64,000 nt of DNA. Source: Superficieibacter electus (GTDB lineage: Bacteria; Pseudomonadota; Gammaproteobacteria; Enterobacterales; Enterobacteriaceae). Position numbers and translations under genes: made by a program. Below are positions 32,533 to 41,499 of the stretch, piece by piece; position 1 is the stretch's first letter; every line of letters starts with the position of its first letter. The notes beneath the pieces were generated by a model. The model worked only from the letters and a program-made list of their open reading frames with translations. It was not told where the DNA came from and did no database searches. Location of the stretch: positions 1 to 64,000 of the forward strand of contig NZ_PQGD01000022.1 of assembly GCF_002915575.1 (NCBI RefSeq), given 5' to 3'.

Positions 32533-34216
32533 TGTTATCCTCCCCGTACGTCAGACCGCGTTGCAGCTCCCGAAGACGGCGCATAACGCGCATCAGGCGC
32601 AGCAGTTTCAGAGCATCTTCATCTGTCAGTGCAGGTGCTTCCCCCTCACCCGGGCCGCCGGTGAAAAGCTCCGGCAGACCACACACTCCTGCCGCAGGAT
32701 GCAGCGCAGGCGCTTCGCCGGTCAGGCCCAGCAGAAATGCGGCGGCTTCAGAACACACCTCACCTGCCCCGACGTAACCGGCAGACATGTCATTGTCGCG
32801 TTGCGGAAGAATTTCATCTTCGCAGCCAAGGACCTCACCCAGCTCCCAGGCCAGACGAAAAGCGGTATTCTGCAGGTGTTCGATATCGTCCTGATGGGCC
32901 GGCACATGCCAGATGCTGTCATTAGTCACTGGCGCGTCATCCTGCAGGACAACTTCAGGTTCTGGTGTTAAAAGAGAAAGCAGGCCATCCTCCCCATTGT
33001 CCTCTTCTCCACCATTCTCTTCTCCGTACCCATCGGAGAGGGTAACCAGCCCGCTAACATCCCCGCTCTCACCTGAAATGACCGGCGCGGCACCGTACAT
33101 ATCTGGCTGAACCTCATGCCGGGGGGGCTGTTTATCCAGTTTTTCAGGTGGGGTATTATCCGGGGCGGGCGTTACCGGCTCTCCTGAGATTTCACGACGT
33201 GGACTGGAGAAAGGCTGCGCGACCTCAACAGACTTCTGCGCCGGTGTGGCCTGACCTGCAGAGTCAGCGGTGACGAGGCTGTTTACGGGAGGGATGGACA
33301 CCGGTTCTGGATCGCCGAAGTGATGTCTGCGGTTACGTTCTTTAGGATCCAGTTCCATCATCCAGCGGTCATAATCCAGCTCCGGATGGGGCAGCGCATT
33401 CAGTAAATCACCAATTAATTCATCGCGAAACATCTCAAGAGACCACAGTTCCGGTGAGTTGAAACGGCCACAACACTGGCCAAAAACGTCGCTGAAGGAT
33501 TTGTCGCCTGTGTCTGAAATCAGGCAAAACTCATCCCACACGCGTTCAGCATCATGCCGGAGCGCCAGCAGCGCCGTTATCTGAGGCCTGCCGAGCCCGG
33601 ACTCAAGCAGGTCTGGGATCCACGGAAAAAGATATTTCAGTGCATCTTCCATACGGCTGATAGTTGAATTATGTACCGGCAGACCTTCACGGGTCAGAAG
33701 CTCTGACAACTGTCGTAAAGAGACTGGCTTTCCTAACTGCTCTTCATATATAGAGCGGGCTTTGTGGATCCCCTGCGCTTTTTCAATAAAACTCAGTTCC
33801 CCGCGCACTTCATTCTCTGCCAGATGGCCGATAACACACTGCAGCCGTCCCGGCCACGGCTTGAACAACACATGGACACGGAAAAAACGGTCTTCTCCGG
33901 TCTCCTGCCACAGTTCTGACAGGATCTGATAACGTGTATTACCACCGTCGCTGAAGATGTACATATCGGGCTCACCATCCGGGTCACGGGTGACTTTGGG
34001 TACGGTGTCCAGCCCGCGCGAACGGATGGAAGCCTTGATATCGTCATAACGCGGATTGCGTGATGTTCGCGGATTATCAGGATTCGGGCTTAACTGGTCG
34101 AGCGTCAGGACCATGGGCATTTCAGCCGCCGGCATGACGCTGATATTGCCGGCCGCCTGCGACTGGCGTCCGGGCTGCAGCATGGCAGCCCCCACATTAG
34201 AACTTTTACGGCTCAT
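32522..34216 (-). CDS. parB: ParB-family protein
   Basis: 564 residues. The ParB/Srx-like nuclease-fold domain lies at about residues 30-160 (LTLDQLSPNPDNPRTSRNPRYDDIKASIRSRGLD, then SDGGNTRYQIL carrying the GNTR signature). A helix-turn-helix region follows (KPVSLRQLSELLTREGLPVHNSTISRMEDALKYL, about 165-200). The C-terminal third is long, acidic and Pro-rich and has no known domain. ParB proteins load on parS sites and work with ParA to partition or stabilise DNA. It overlaps dnaB by 4 bp and belongs to the parA-dnaB-parB operon. Confidence 0.92.
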   Translation of the reverse strand: MSRKSSNVGAAMLQPGRQSQAAGNISVMPAAEMPMVLTLDQLSPNPDNPRTSRNPRYDDIKASIRSRGLDTVPKVTRDPDGEPDMYIFSDGGNTRYQILSELWQETGEDRFFRVHVLFKPWPGRLQCVIGHLAENEVRGELSFIEKAQGIHKARSIYEEQLGKPVSLRQLSELLTREGLPVHNSTISRMEDALKYLFPWIPDLLESGLGRPQITALLALRHDAERVWDEFCLISDTGDKSFSDVFGQCCGRFNSPELWSLEMFRDELIGDLLNALPHPELDYDRWMMELDPKERNRRHHFGDPEPVSIPPVNSLVTADSAGQATPAQKSVEVAQPFSSPRREISGEPVTPAPDNTPPEKLDKQPPRHEVQPDMYGAAPVISGESGDVSGLVTLSDGYGEENGGEEDNGEDGLLSLLTPEPEVVLQDDAPVTNDSIWHVPAHQDDIEHLQNTAFRLAWELGEVLGCEDEILPQRDNDMSAGYVGAGEVCSEAAAFLLGLTGEAPALHPAAGVCGLPELFTGGPGEGEAPALTDEDALKLLRLMRVMRRLRELQRGLTYGEDNSDE

Positions 34217-35583
34217 GCCTGTTTCCTCCCGCTGCGGTAACCGAAGTCATAGCTGCCTTCCTGAAACTCCGAAAAGAGGGTATAACGCCCGTCAAATTTG
34301 ACTTTCACCGTGCCGGTTGGCCCCTGCCGCTGCTTGCCGACAATGATCTCAGCCACCCCGGCATCAGGAGTGCCGGGGTTATAAACCTCATCCCGGTAAA
34401 TAAACATGATGAGGTCTGCATCCTGCTCAAGCGCACCAGAGTCACGCAGGTCACCATTATTAGGGCGTTTATCGGCCCGCTGCTCCACCAGGCGGTTGAG
34501 CTGGGAAAGCGCCAGTACCGGACAGCCCAGCTCTTTACCGAGCGCCTTAAGCGAGCGGGAAATTTCCGCTATTTCCTGCGTGCGGTTTTCCTGCTCGGGG
34601 GAGCGGACAAGCTGCAGATAGTCCAGCATGATGAGAGAGGGTCTGCCGTATTTGCGGACATAGCGACGGGCGCGGGCGCGCAGTGTAGCCGGGGTCTGGT
34701 AGCTGGTATCATCAATGATCAGACGGTTTTTCCATTCAATAATGCGACCGGTAGCCGCTGACACGCGAGCCCAGTCTTCATCATCCATGTTGCCGCTGCG
34801 AAGCCGGGACAGTTCCACCCGGCCTTCCATCGCCAGCAGGCGCATCATCAGCTGCTCTGAGGGCATTTCAAGACTGAACACAAAGACGTGATCGTCAGGT
34901 TTTGCGCCCACGGCCGCGGTGCAGGCGGCCATGGCCAGCGACGTTTTTCCCATGGAAGGACGGGCGGCCAGCAGGGCCAGATCGCCGGGCTGGAGACCAC
35001 AGGTCATCGCGTCCAGTTCACTGAAACCGGTCGGTGTGCCGGTGAGGCCGTCACTGGCGGACATACTTTCCAGATGCGTCAGCAGTTTATCCAGCGCCTC
35101 GTTAACGCCGGTCTCACTGTTGAGCTGCATGGCTCCCTGTTCGGCAATGTTAAACAGCTTACCTTCGGCCGACTCAAGGATGCCGGCCGAGCTGGCTTTC
35201 GGGGCCTGCACATCGGAAAGAAGACTGTTACCCACTGTCATCAGCTGCCGCAGGCGGCTTTTCTCCGCCACCACGCCGGCGTAAGCAAGGATATTGGCTG
35301 CAGACGGCGTGTTTTTACTCATTTCAGCCAGATAAGCAAAGCCGCCACACTGTTCAAGGTCGCCTTTGTTCTCCAGCCGTTCCGTAATAGTGATGAGATC
35401 GAGCGGTAGCCCTTCTCCGGCCAGCTCGGCCATGACGCGGAAGACCATACGGTGCGGCCGGGAAAACAAATCTTCCGGGGAGATTTGCAGTATCACCTCA
35501 TCCCACCGGTCGTTATCAAGCATCAGTCCGCCCAGTACGGCCTGCTCAGCCTCATAAGAGCAGGGCATCATCATCTCAGACAT
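34213..35583 (-). CDS. dnaB: Replicative DNA helicase DnaB, element-encoded
   Basis: 456 residues: N-terminal DnaB domain (EAEQAVLGGLMLDNDRWDEVILQISPEDLFSRPHRMVF), linker, then a RecA-like helicase domain with Walker A ARPSMGKTSLAM (about residue 206) and LIMLDYLQLVRSPEQENRTQEIAEISRSLKALGKELGCPVLALSQLNR. This is a complete hexameric helicase, distinct from the host copy and typical of SPI-7-like ICEs. Together with the STY4528-type protein, TopB and SSB it would allow autonomous replication of the excised element. It starts 7 bp inside the end of parA, with GGGAGGT upstream. Confidence 0.95.
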   Translation of the reverse strand: MSEMMMPCSYEAEQAVLGGLMLDNDRWDEVILQISPEDLFSRPHRMVFRVMAELAGEGLPLDLITITERLENKGDLEQCGGFAYLAEMSKNTPSAANILAYAGVVAEKSRLRQLMTVGNSLLSDVQAPKASSAGILESAEGKLFNIAEQGAMQLNSETGVNEALDKLLTHLESMSASDGLTGTPTGFSELDAMTCGLQPGDLALLAARPSMGKTSLAMAACTAAVGAKPDDHVFVFSLEMPSEQLMMRLLAMEGRVELSRLRSGNMDDEDWARVSAATGRIIEWKNRLIIDDTSYQTPATLRARARRYVRKYGRPSLIMLDYLQLVRSPEQENRTQEIAEISRSLKALGKELGCPVLALSQLNRLVEQRADKRPNNGDLRDSGALEQDADLIMFIYRDEVYNPGTPDAGVAEIIVGKQRQGPTGTVKVKFDGRYTLFSEFQEGSYDFGYRSGRKQA

Positions 35584-36451
35584 GACGCACCTCCCGGGTC
35601 AGAACGTCACTGAAATGGCTCTGCCACTCAGGGAACAGTTCACACGCGAGGTCGTGCATGGTGACGGCTGCGGCCGGACCTTTGCGGCGTGTTTTGTATT
35701 CCAGACGATGCACGGGCTGCTGCTTGACGTGCCCCAGTTTGAAAATATCCAGCGCCTCGATACGGGTATTGAGTAAACGATAAACGTCACGGTTGCCCAG
35801 CGCAGAGGCGTCGTAATGTTTTTCGTTAATGATGGCGGCAAGACCGTCCATTGCTTCACGGTCAAGCAGAGTGTTTTCGATACAGTTGACGAGAATGGAA
35901 ATATCAGGAAGGCGGATACCGTAATTTTCATAGGTTTTCAGGCGGGTAAGCATGTGAAGGGAGCCGCGGATAAATTCACGGACATCCGGAAGGATGGGTT
36001 TAACAACGCCCATCACATTACCGGTAGAGGACAGGAGGGAAAGCTCAGTCATAACGCCTGTTGCGCCTTTAGAATCCACAATAATGGCGTCATAACGGTT
36101 AAAGAAAGGATGCTGAAGTATGTTACGCAGGCGAAGACGGCCATCTGCAGCGTGGAGCATCGCGGTCGGCAACAGTTCGTCCGGGTCGTTTGAGTAGATG
36201 ACATCGAGATTTTTTATGGCGGTCTGCGAAATGCATTGCGTATGGTCACTGACCATCTGCATCAACAATTCATAGAGACCGAATGGGGATTCATGCTCCA
36301 GCGCGAAGATACTGCTGGCTGTGGGCTGGGAATAGTCTGCATCCACAAGAAGGGTATTCAGGCCAGCATCGGCAAGAAAACCGGCAAGGTAAGCAGCAAA
36401 CGTGGATTTGCCTTCTCCACCTTTGGGAGAGATAACGGGAAGTATTGTCAT
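35576..36451 (-). CDS. parA: ParA-family partition ATPase
   Basis: About 291 residues from the ATG at 36451 (MTILPVISPKGGEGKSTFAAYLAG). The deviant Walker A KGGEGKST is intact, followed by NTLLVDADYSQPTASS and later YDAIIVDSKGATGVMTEL (Walker B-like). ParA ATPases drive segregation; in ICEs of this class parA marks the end of the element opposite the integrase and is needed for stable maintenance of the excised form. Two earlier in-frame starts exist. The gene begins beside a 9-bp inverted repeat that may be its operator. Confidence 0.92.
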   Translation of the reverse strand: MTILPVISPKGGEGKSTFAAYLAGFLADAGLNTLLVDADYSQPTASSIFALEHESPFGLYELLMQMVSDHTQCISQTAIKNLDVIYSNDPDELLPTAMLHAADGRLRLRNILQHPFFNRYDAIIVDSKGATGVMTELSLLSSTGNVMGVVKPILPDVREFIRGSLHMLTRLKTYENYGIRLPDISILVNCIENTLLDREAMDGLAAIINEKHYDASALGNRDVYRLLNTRIEALDIFKLGHVKQQPVHRLEYKTRRKGPAAAVTMHDLACELFPEWQSHFSDVLTREVRHV

Positions 36452-36456
36452 TTTGC

Positions 36457-36481
36457 ACATCCAAAACAATGGTTTGGATGT
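36457..36481. promoter_or_regulatory. Inverted repeat at the parA start, candidate operator
   Basis: Perfect 9-bp arms ACATCCAAA (36457-36465) and TTTGGATGT (36473-36481) around a 7-bp centre, immediately upstream of the chosen parA start codon. ParA operons are commonly autoregulated through such sites. It might also be a protein-binding site related to excision, given its distance of about 65 bp from att. Confidence 0.55.
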
Positions 36482-36543
36482 ATGCGTTAGCGATTATTCA
36501 CATCTCTGTAACACAAAGGCAAAAAATTTAACTTTCCGGCAAT

Positions 36544-36592
36544 GGGATTGAAAATCCCCGTGTCCTTGGTTCGATTCCGAGTCCGGGCACCA
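36544..36592 (+). other. att site: 49-bp copy of the tRNA-Phe 3' end
   Basis: The bases from the anticodon arm (GGGATTGAAAATCCCC) through the T-arm (GGTTCGATTCC) to GGGCACCA are those of enterobacterial tRNA-Phe. The 5' half of the tRNA is missing, so this is an attachment-site repeat and not a functional tRNA gene. To its left is the parA end of the ICE; to its right, after 180 bp, is a P4-type integrase. No second copy of this sequence was found by eye elsewhere in the window. Confidence 0.93.
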
Positions 36593-36771
36593 CCTATTCT
36601 TATACGGACGTCTACGGACGTCCGTTTTTACTTTCCCCATCAATAAGTTCCCACTCACACCACGTCTACCCAGTTACACTGAAAACCACTCGCAGCCACA
36701 TCTGTTTGCTGGTAAAACTGTTGGTAAAGCCAGTTCGATTATTTTTTTACCAACAATCGGAGGGGATCTCG

Positions 36772-38064
36772 ATGCCACTCACTGATATTAAAGTAAAAAA
36801 TGCCCGGCCCTCAGAGAAACCCGTCAAACTCACAGACGGACAGGGGCTCTATCTCCTCGTGCATCCCAATGGTTCAAAGTACTGGCAACTGGCATACCGT
36901 TTCAGTGGAAAACAGAAAGTTTTCTCCGTCGGCGTCTATCCTCTTGTTTCTCTTTCAGAAGCCCGTAAAAAACGTGATGAAGCCAGAAAACTCCTGAGCG
37001 ACGGTATTGACCCTGTTCAGCAGAAGAAAAACACCAGAAACGAAACGGCCGGGATTATCCGTTTTGAACATGTTGCCAGGGAATGGCATCAGAAACTTTC
37101 ACTCAGTGAACGCTGGTCCGAAGCACACAGTGATCGCGTGTTAAGCAGCCTGATTAACCATGTATTCCCTTCTATCGGACAATGTGACATCACCCGGTTG
37201 TCGACACGGGATCTTCTTGTCCCCATCAGAACTGTTGAAACAGCGGGACATCTGGAAACGGCTTCCCGTCTGAAGCAACGACTCACTGCCATTATGCGCT
37301 ACGCAGTCCAGGAAGCCCTCATCAGTCACAATACTGCTCTGGATCTGGAGGGGGCCATATCAGCACCTGAACGTACCCACAGGCCAGCCCTGGAGCTTGA
37401 AGCTATTCCTGACCTGCTGAGCCGTATTGAAGGCTATAAGGGCCGCAGGCTTACCGTACTGGCCATCAGGCTGACCTTACTGGTGTTCATTCGTTCAAGT
37501 GAGCTTCGCTTTGCCCGCTGGCCTGAAATTGATTTTAAAAATGCGCTCTGGCTTATCCCGCCGGAACGGGAAGAAATCATTAACGTCAGGTTTTCCGGTC
37601 GTGGTTCAAAAATGAAAACACCCCACTATGTGCCTCTCAGTCGACAGGCCATGCAGATACTGGAGGAGCTGAAAACACTAAGCTACGATGCAACTGACGG
37701 TCAGGGACTGATTTTTGTGGGCTGTCACAGCATCCATAAACCAATGAGTGAAAACACAGTGAATAAAGCCCTGAGAACGATGGGTTATGATACGAAATTA
37801 GATATTTGTGGTCACGGTTTCAGAACAATGGCCTGCAGTTGTCTCGTGGAGTCAGGGAAATGGTCTGAAGACGCAATTGAAAGGCAGATGAGCCATCAGG
37901 AGCGAAATCAGGTCCGCGCGGCATATATTCACAAGGCAAAACATCTTGAGCAACGCCGCCTGATGCTGCAGTGGTGGGCTGATTACCTGGATGCAAACCG
38001 GGACGGAATGGTCAGGCCATTTGAGTTTTCCCGTGCGGAAACCGCCAGCCCGGTGTACAGCTGA
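36772..38064 (+). CDS. int: P4-type tyrosine integrase
   Basis: 430 residues from the ATG at 36772, preceded by GGAGGGG. The N-terminal DUF4102 arm-binding domain begins MPLTDIKVKNARPSEKPVKLTDGQGLYL. The catalytic domain has Arg in FIRSSELRFARW (about 239), His-x-x-Arg in CGHGFRTMA (about 347) and the nucleophilic Tyr in AAYIHKAKH (about 384). It is full length and appears intact. Enzymes of this type integrate into tRNA 3' ends. It lies 180 bp from the tRNA-Phe att site and reads away from it, the normal arrangement for the integrase of the element to the right. Confidence 0.95.
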   Translation: MPLTDIKVKNARPSEKPVKLTDGQGLYLLVHPNGSKYWQLAYRFSGKQKVFSVGVYPLVSLSEARKKRDEARKLLSDGIDPVQQKKNTRNETAGIIRFEHVAREWHQKLSLSERWSEAHSDRVLSSLINHVFPSIGQCDITRLSTRDLLVPIRTVETAGHLETASRLKQRLTAIMRYAVQEALISHNTALDLEGAISAPERTHRPALELEAIPDLLSRIEGYKGRRLTVLAIRLTLLVFIRSSELRFARWPEIDFKNALWLIPPEREEIINVRFSGRGSKMKTPHYVPLSRQAMQILEELKTLSYDATDGQGLIFVGCHSIHKPMSENTVNKALRTMGYDTKLDICGHGFRTMACSCLVESGKWSEDAIERQMSHQERNQVRAAYIHKAKHLEQRRLMLQWWADYLDANRDGMVRPFEFSRAETASPVYS

Positions 38065-38229
38065 CTGAAAGGGTTGCCACGACAATTATTGATACGTATG
38101 GGCAGAAACTCCTTGCCGGGATCGGGCACCATATCTTCAATGCCAGTCAGTACGGCAGCCCGGACATCCTGATATGCAGATCGCCACTTCAGACAGCCCC
38201 ATAAGGGAGTGTGTCCGTGCAGACAGTAC

Positions 38230-38273
38230 GACCAGGTTTGCGCAATCAGGTGTTGAGTCGCGCAATCCTGGTC
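38230..38273. repeat. 14-bp inverted repeat between int and the SDR gene
   Basis: Arms GACCAGGTTTGCGC (38230-38243) and GCGCAATCCTGGTC (38260-38273) pair with one mismatch around a 16-bp spacer. It lies between the convergent int and SDR genes. There is no T-tract, so it may be a transcription barrier or a protein site; function unknown. Confidence 0.6.
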
Positions 38274-38291
38274 CACCGGTTCAACAGCAGA

Positions 38292-39275
38292 CTAGTCCAG
38301 CCGACTGCCTGTCAGTTCCTCAGACAGATGCCACAACCGGCCTGCATTTACCGGATCGGTGGCGTTCAGGGCAACGCCCGTGAGTGTGCGTTCGTCCCCT
38401 TCCCTGAGCTGCGATCCGATATTGTTGTCGGCACAGTAAACACCGCCCTTGCCTTCAAGCAATGGGCTGGTTGCTGCCCATACGATAGTGGACGATCCCT
38501 GCCGGACGGTCTTGAAACCGGTCTTTTCCGGATCAATGACCGGCTTTCCTTCCCCGTCAATCATGCCGAATGATGCCGGCAGCGAGTCAGGGGTGTGGCG
38601 CAGGAGGCCGGTTTCATAGATGCCCCCCGGGTGTACCGAGAAGGCACGGACACCATGACGTTTGCCGATACTGTCAAGTGCGACTGCAAACAGCGCACAG
38701 GCAGCCTTCGATTGTGCGTATGCCTTCCATGGATCGTATTCACGGTGCCTGAAGTTCGGATCATGAAGAAGTTCAGTTGTCTCCACATGATGGTTAGCCG
38801 AACTTAACGCGACAACACGTGCTCCGGTCGCTGCGATCAGAGCCGGCCACAAGCGGCAGGTCAGCTGGAAATGTCCGAGCACATTAGTAGAAAACTGGCT
38901 CTCATTACCCCGACTGTCACGCGAGAGTGGAGCGGCCATGACACCGGCACAGTTGATAAGGATATCCAGCTGTGTATTCGCGGCGAGAAAACGTTCGGCG
39001 AAGTTATTTACTGAAGCCGGATCCATCAGGTCCATCACGTCGATCGTGATATCCGGGAAAAGCGCAAGATTATTCCTGGCCTTCGCCAGATCGCGGGCCG
39101 GTACGATGATTTTCGCGCCGGCACCATGCAGGACACGTACAGCGTCCAGGCCAAGCCCGGAATAGCCGCCGGTCACCAGAACTGTCTTTCCTTTCAGGTC
39201 AATACCCCTGATAACATCATCTGCTGTACTGGTCGCCCCGAAAGGGGAATCAATCGGTTTCTGGAATGTGGTCAT
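38292..39275 (-). CDS. Short-chain dehydrogenase/reductase
   Basis: 327 residues; the ATG at 39275 has GGAGAA upstream and removes an unlikely leader. The NAD(P)-binding motif TGGYSGLG is in KTVLVTGGYSGLGLDAV (about residue 36). NCAGV is present in the fourth strand. The catalytic residues are Ser in VVALSSANHH and Tyr-x-x-x-Lys in KAYAQSKAACALF. The long form and PGG(I)YETGL loop resemble WW-domain-oxidoreductase or retinol-dehydrogenase-like bacterial SDRs; the substrate cannot be told. It is divergent from an AraC-type gene that probably controls it. Confidence 0.88.
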   Translation of the reverse strand: MTTFQKPIDSPFGATSTADDVIRGIDLKGKTVLVTGGYSGLGLDAVRVLHGAGAKIIVPARDLAKARNNLALFPDITIDVMDLMDPASVNNFAERFLAANTQLDILINCAGVMAAPLSRDSRGNESQFSTNVLGHFQLTCRLWPALIAATGARVVALSSANHHVETTELLHDPNFRHREYDPWKAYAQSKAACALFAVALDSIGKRHGVRAFSVHPGGIYETGLLRHTPDSLPASFGMIDGEGKPVIDPEKTGFKTVRQGSSTIVWAATSPLLEGKGGVYCADNNIGSQLREGDERTLTGVALNATDPVNAGRLWHLSEELTGSRLD

Positions 39276-39370
39276 GGTCAGTTCTCCATAAATATCCCTG
39301 ACCATGTTATGGCCCGGCCAATGAACGATAAAGCCTTTATCGTTCGGATTTCATGCTTTATAGTTCATAA

Positions 39371-40330
39371 ATGCAAATCGATCTCTTATCCGACATTCTG
39401 GACCTGATGCATATCCGGGGGGGCGTCTTTGGGCGGCTCAATGCCGGGGATTCCTGGGCTACGTCTTTGCAAAGTGCTGATGCGATCAAGTTTTGTGCGG
39501 CCACACAGGGATCGTGCTGGTACCATGTTAAAGGCCTGCCGGCTCCCGTTCTGTTTTCGGCCGGGGACGTTCTGGTTGTCAACAGTGCTGAGCCGTTACT
39601 GATGGGCCATGCTCCGGCCGCCCTGCCGGACGCCGCTGATCCATGCCCGGAACCAGACACGGATGGTTCTTACCAGTATGGACAAGGTGTGGTTTTTTCT
39701 ATGCTCAGTGGTGGTGTTCAGGTTGATGCAGAACACCGGAATTTGTTGCGTCGCAGCCTGCCACCGCTTATGCATGTACGCCACGATATGGATAAAGCCG
39801 GCCCCCTGGCTAACCTTGTCAGGCAACTCGTCACGGAAATGCAACCTCAGGGACAACCGGGCCAAAGTACAGCAGTATCCGCACTGACCCAGCTTCTGTT
39901 CGTCCAGATCCTGCGCACCTACATGGAATTTGCGACAGAAGAAAATGCCGGCTGGCTCAGGGTCTTCGGTGACAGCCGTCTGACAACTGCACTGAACAGC
40001 ATACACCGTGCACCTGCAAGTAAATGGACGCTTGATGAGCTTGCACGTACAGCAGGCATGTCCCGTACCGCTTTTGCAGTTGGTTTTCGTGAGGTGATGG
40101 GGGTGCCACCCATCACCTACCTGACGAACTGGCGAATGCAACTGGCAAAACGTACCCTTGCTAATGGTGCTTCTGTGTCAGAGGCTGCCGCTGAGGTGGG
40201 TTATCGGTCCGAAAGCGCGTTCAGTGAGGCTTTCCGGCGCTGGTCAGGCACAGCCCCCGGCACCTTTCGAAAAGCGTGTAAATCAGGTTCACTGAAAAGT
40301 GCGGCCCCGTCTTCCTTAGCACAGGATTAA
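39371..40330 (+). CDS. AraC-family regulator with N-terminal cupin (AraC_N type)
   Basis: 319 residues. The N-terminal cupin (LLSDILDLMHIRGGVFGRLNAGDSWATSL, then GSCWYHVKGLPAPVLFSAGDVLVV) would bind the effector. The C-terminal double helix-turn-helix (KWTLDELARTAGMSRTAFAVGFREVMGVPPITYLTNWRMQLAKRTLANGASVSEAAAEVGYRSESAFSEAFRRWSGTAPGTFRKA, about 220-300) binds DNA. It lies back to back with the SDR gene across a 95-bp shared promoter region, a common activator-target pair. Confidence 0.92.
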   Translation: MQIDLLSDILDLMHIRGGVFGRLNAGDSWATSLQSADAIKFCAATQGSCWYHVKGLPAPVLFSAGDVLVVNSAEPLLMGHAPAALPDAADPCPEPDTDGSYQYGQGVVFSMLSGGVQVDAEHRNLLRRSLPPLMHVRHDMDKAGPLANLVRQLVTEMQPQGQPGQSTAVSALTQLLFVQILRTYMEFATEENAGWLRVFGDSRLTTALNSIHRAPASKWTLDELARTAGMSRTAFAVGFREVMGVPPITYLTNWRMQLAKRTLANGASVSEAAAEVGYRSESAFSEAFRRWSGTAPGTFRKACKSGSLKSAAPSSLAQD

Positions 40331-41499
40331 CCCTCCTGTTCTGAGCTACATGACGAAATATCCACACTTCTGGAGTCATGATAACGTCAATAGCTGAGTA
40401 ACGGGTACCGGAGATCATGAATCGTAAAGCAGTGAGACATGAATATGCGTCTCAGATTTTTGAATCTGCACATGGCGTATTGCTGATGTCAGTAAACTCT
40501 CCGTTATAAGTCATCAGCGCTTAACATTTATTTTTATTATGTTATTTTACATAACTACATGCAGAAGTCAGTAACGCTCATCATTTTTAAAAAATCATAA
40601 AATCACAGAACTCCCCCCGTTACTTCCGGTAAAAACAAAATATATACCTTACTCATCTCTTAACATTCATTTAATATTTATAAATCTTATATTTAGTCAA
40701 ACTATGAAAACTAAGTTTTCACCCGCAATCTGTTTTATACTCCGCACTCACTTATCTGGCTGAAAATATCATCGGGCCCTGATAAAACCCAAATACAGGA
40801 TACACAGAATATAATCTGTCACCCCAGCATTAATGCAACAACAGAGAAACTGAATTAATCGGATATCCCCGTACTCACCACCCTTTCATACAAAGATACC
40901 TCAGCCCCAAAATTTCAGCGCTTCGCCTGTGCAACCGAAGCAGTAATACCAGAGCTTCGCCTGTATCGCAGGAGAAGCGTTTAACAGAGACGCAAACGAA
41001 GCAATGTATTATTATGTAAAAACATCTGCTGTATCAGCATTTTTTAACGCTTATAACTGAAGCAAGGGCTAACCCTGCGAAGCCGCTGCGCTTGCTTCTC
41101 CGGATTGCCCTTGCTTTTCTTCCCTTCGGTCAGAAAAGAAAAGCAGGCCCCGGTGCCACCTGCCTGTAATACTGTTCATTCTGCTGATACGGTAATACTG
41201 TGCACGTTCTTCTGCAGACTATGTGGGATCAGCATCTAAGCTTCCCTGACATTATTGTCGTATATCAAACTGCTATCGGAGAACGCATACTAAATCATGA
41301 TCCATTCGAATATAAATCCGCCATCGATTCAGACGTTATTTTGCAATTATTACTCTCTTATCTTTATGTCAGAAAGTCATCTCTCATATTAATATGCAAT
41401 AGAATTTCATCATTCGCATTTAAAATAATTAAAAATAAATTTGAAAAACAAAAATTCATTGATTATTGTTATTTAACATTATAACAAAGGAGATAAAAC
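40331..41499. other. 1.17-kb AT-rich intergenic region
   Basis: No convincing gene. The first 550 bp are AT-rich with no clear signal. The section 40919-41144 contains several hairpins described separately. A 94-codon frame at 41200-41484 lacks a ribosome-binding site, and its 3' part is the leader shared by both ankyrin genes, so I do not call it. The ankyrin-gene promoter should lie in the last 300 bp. Confidence 0.55.
40919..41144. repeat. Cluster of hairpins with GCTTCG/CGAAGC arms
   Basis: GCTTCG at 40920-40925 pairs with CGAAGC at 40936-40941. A second hairpin spans 40954-40978 (GCTTC-CCTG/CAGG-GAAGC, one mismatch). AAGCAAGGGC (41060-41069) pairs perfectly with GCCCTTGCTT (41107-41116). 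GCTTTTCTT (41113-41121) pairs with AAGAAAAGC (41136-41144). The last two overlap and could be alternative folds. The GC-rich structured segment stands out in AT-rich surroundings. Confidence 0.6.

Noticed and set aside
36544-36592. Functional tRNA-Phe gene
   Set aside because: Only the anticodon-to-3' half is present; the acceptor 5' strand and D-arm are missing, so it is an att repeat.
41200-41484. 94-codon frame before the ankyrin gene
   Set aside because: No ribosome-binding site, and its 3' third is the non-coding leader duplicated before paralogue 2, where the frame is not kept.
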